Below, one piece after another: positions 50,527-51,410 of a DNA stretch of 51,410 nucleotides. Position 1 is the first letter of the stretch. Every line of letters starts with the position of its first letter. The stretch covers positions 1 through 51,410 of the forward strand of contig JAEUUS010000013.1 of NCBI GenBank assembly GCA_016787545.1, written 5' to 3'. The position numbers were made by a program, and so were the translations under genes. The notes beneath the pieces were generated by a model. The model was not told the DNA's origin, did no database searches, and saw only the letters and a program-made list of their open reading frames with translations. This DNA is from Saprospiraceae bacterium (GTDB taxonomy: Bacteria; Bacteroidota; Bacteroidia; Chitinophagales; Saprospiraceae).

Positions 50527-51410
50527 ATGAAATCTCCCTCGCTCACAACCAGATCCCATCTTGTTATTGGATATATGATCCTGGCTTTTGGCTGGTGGTC
50601 GTTTCATTTGTGGCGTCAAAATGACCGGGTTTTTGAGAAGGAGAAAAAGATTCTGGAGTTGAAATATCCCAATGTGGACTACACATATGCTACTGAGTAT
50701 GCTATAGCGGAAAACACCTGGGAAAGTGGTCGCCGCATGGTGATAGCGGAGGGATTATTTTTCACGGCTTGTTTGATTTGGGGATTGTGGGTCATCCGGC
50801 GGAGTGCATTCCGTGAGGTTGGATTGGCTCGACAGCGGAGGAATTTTCTCTTGAGCATTACGCATGAATTAAAATCACCCATAGCCGGGATGCGTTTGGT
50901 GTTGGAAACCCTGGGAAAGCGGGAGCTCAGCAAGGAGCAACGTACACCATTGATTTCCAACGGCTTAAAGGATGCGGACCGGCTGCAAAATCTGGTAGAA
51001 AGTTTGTTGCTAGCCGCCAGATTGGAAGACAATTGGCGACCCTTGCAGGAACCGCTTGATTTCAAAAAGTTGGTTCAGGAGGCGGCAGACAGCTTGCTGA
51101 TACGTTTTCCGGAGGCCTCCTTTAAACTAAATATTCCCGAGCATCTGCCGCCTGTTCAGGCAGACCAAATGGGTTTGCGCGCCATCGTGCAGAACCTGTT
51201 GGAGAATGCCTTGAAATATTCGCCTGAAGGCGCTCCGGTGACTGTTTCAGCCGAGCAATCCAATGGAAAATTCCGATTCCAGGTGGCTGATCTGGGTCAG
51301 GGCATCCCGGATGATGAAAAGCAATCGGTTTTTGAAAAGTTTTACCGCATGGGGAATGAAGAAACCCGGCATTCCACCGGCACCGGATTGGGGCTGTATA
51401 TCGTGAAACA
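50527..51410 (+). CDS. Sensor histidine kinase, truncated by the window end
   Basis: At least 294 residues; the frame is open to the last base. Two membrane helices (about 12-29 and 78-97) enclose a short periplasmic loop (about 48 residues). Then comes a dimerisation domain with H-box FLLSITHELKSPIAGMR, whose His is the phosphorylation site. The catalytic domain follows with N-box NLLENALKYS, G1 DLGQGIPDDE, F-box FEKFYRMG and G2 STGTGLGLYIVK. It autophosphorylates and passes the phosphate to a response regulator, which is expected downstream beyond the window. The ligand is unknown. The start codon lies just after a G-poor repeat array. Confidence 0.93.
   Translation, partial: MKSPSLTTRSHLVIGYMILAFGWWSFHLWRQNDRVFEKEKKILELKYPNVDYTYATEYAIAENTWESGRRMVIAEGLFFTACLIWGLWVIRRSAFREVGLARQRRNFLLSITHELKSPIAGMRLVLETLGKRELSKEQRTPLISNGLKDADRLQNLVESLLLAARLEDNWRPLQEPLDFKKLVQEAADSLLIRFPEASFKLNIPEHLPPVQADQMGLRAIVQNLLENALKYSPEGAPVTVSAEQSNGKFRFQVADLGQGIPDDEKQSVFEKFYRMGNEETRHSTGTGLGLYIVK

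Noticed and set aside
1-51410. tRNA or rRNA genes
   Set aside because: No TPsiC-loop-like GGTTCGAATCC word with a fitting cloverleaf, and no rRNA segment, was recognised. A tRNA scan would settle this.

Overview
The window (51.4 kb, moderate GC) reads as a chromosome segment of a Bacteroidota bacterium, probably a Saprospiraceae-like environmental lineage. Four things support this. There are several type IX secretion system (T9SS) parts and cargo proteins: a PorP/SprF-like protein, a CHU_C-type giant adhesin, a SprB-repeat protein with a type A sorting domain, and PorE-like OmpA/beta-propeller proteins. There is a SusC/FecA-style TonB receptor. Several promoters match the Bacteroidota pattern TTG-N17-23-TAnnTTTG. 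Purine-rich Shine-Dalgarno sites are generally absent. The family-level placement is inference. No rRNA, tRNA, CRISPR array, prophage or transposase gene was found.

Layout. 1-3 kb: a coiled-coil zinc-ribbon protein and two thioredoxin-fold proteins, closed by a large palindromic repeat array. 3-13.5 kb (minus): sprF-like gene, a 2657-residue secreted adhesin, and gltX. 13.8-20.5 kb: polysaccharide deacetylase, alpha/beta hydrolase, htpG, aroC, threonine aldolase and a small lipoprotein. 20.8-33.6 kb: a PorE-like lipoprotein, an STN-domain TonB receptor, coaE, a serine acetyltransferase, kdsA, an MscS channel, a second OmpA/propeller protein, a metallophosphatase and a sugar-kinase-like protein. 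33.6-44.4 kb (minus): a large BNR-repeat exported protein, a small CRD-fold exported protein, the SprB-repeat protein, a PolX/PHP protein with a degenerate polymerase site, an ABC ATPase and a 55-residue membrane protein. 44.7-51.4 kb (plus): two tandem paralogous membrane proteins, a compact overlapping cluster (LolA-like protein, YidD domain with a signal peptide, two TPR/membrane proteins), a deoxynucleoside kinase, an SDR and a truncated sensor histidine kinase.

The genes mostly serve envelope biology (T9SS, adhesins, KDO synthesis, TonB uptake, possible membrane insertion factors) mixed with housekeeping enzymes. Genes are packed tightly: five of six convergent junctions are 12 bp or less apart, or overlap.

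The most unusual feature is a set of locus-specific low-complexity tandem arrays filling several intergenic gaps. Some lie between a stop codon and the next gene as inverted arrays. Others are G-poor on the coding strand, often with 9-bp periodicity, and end right at a start codon (ltaE, polX, the ABC gene, the histidine kinase). The second main point of interest is the 44.7-48.6 kb envelope cluster, whose YidD domain appears to be made with an export signal.
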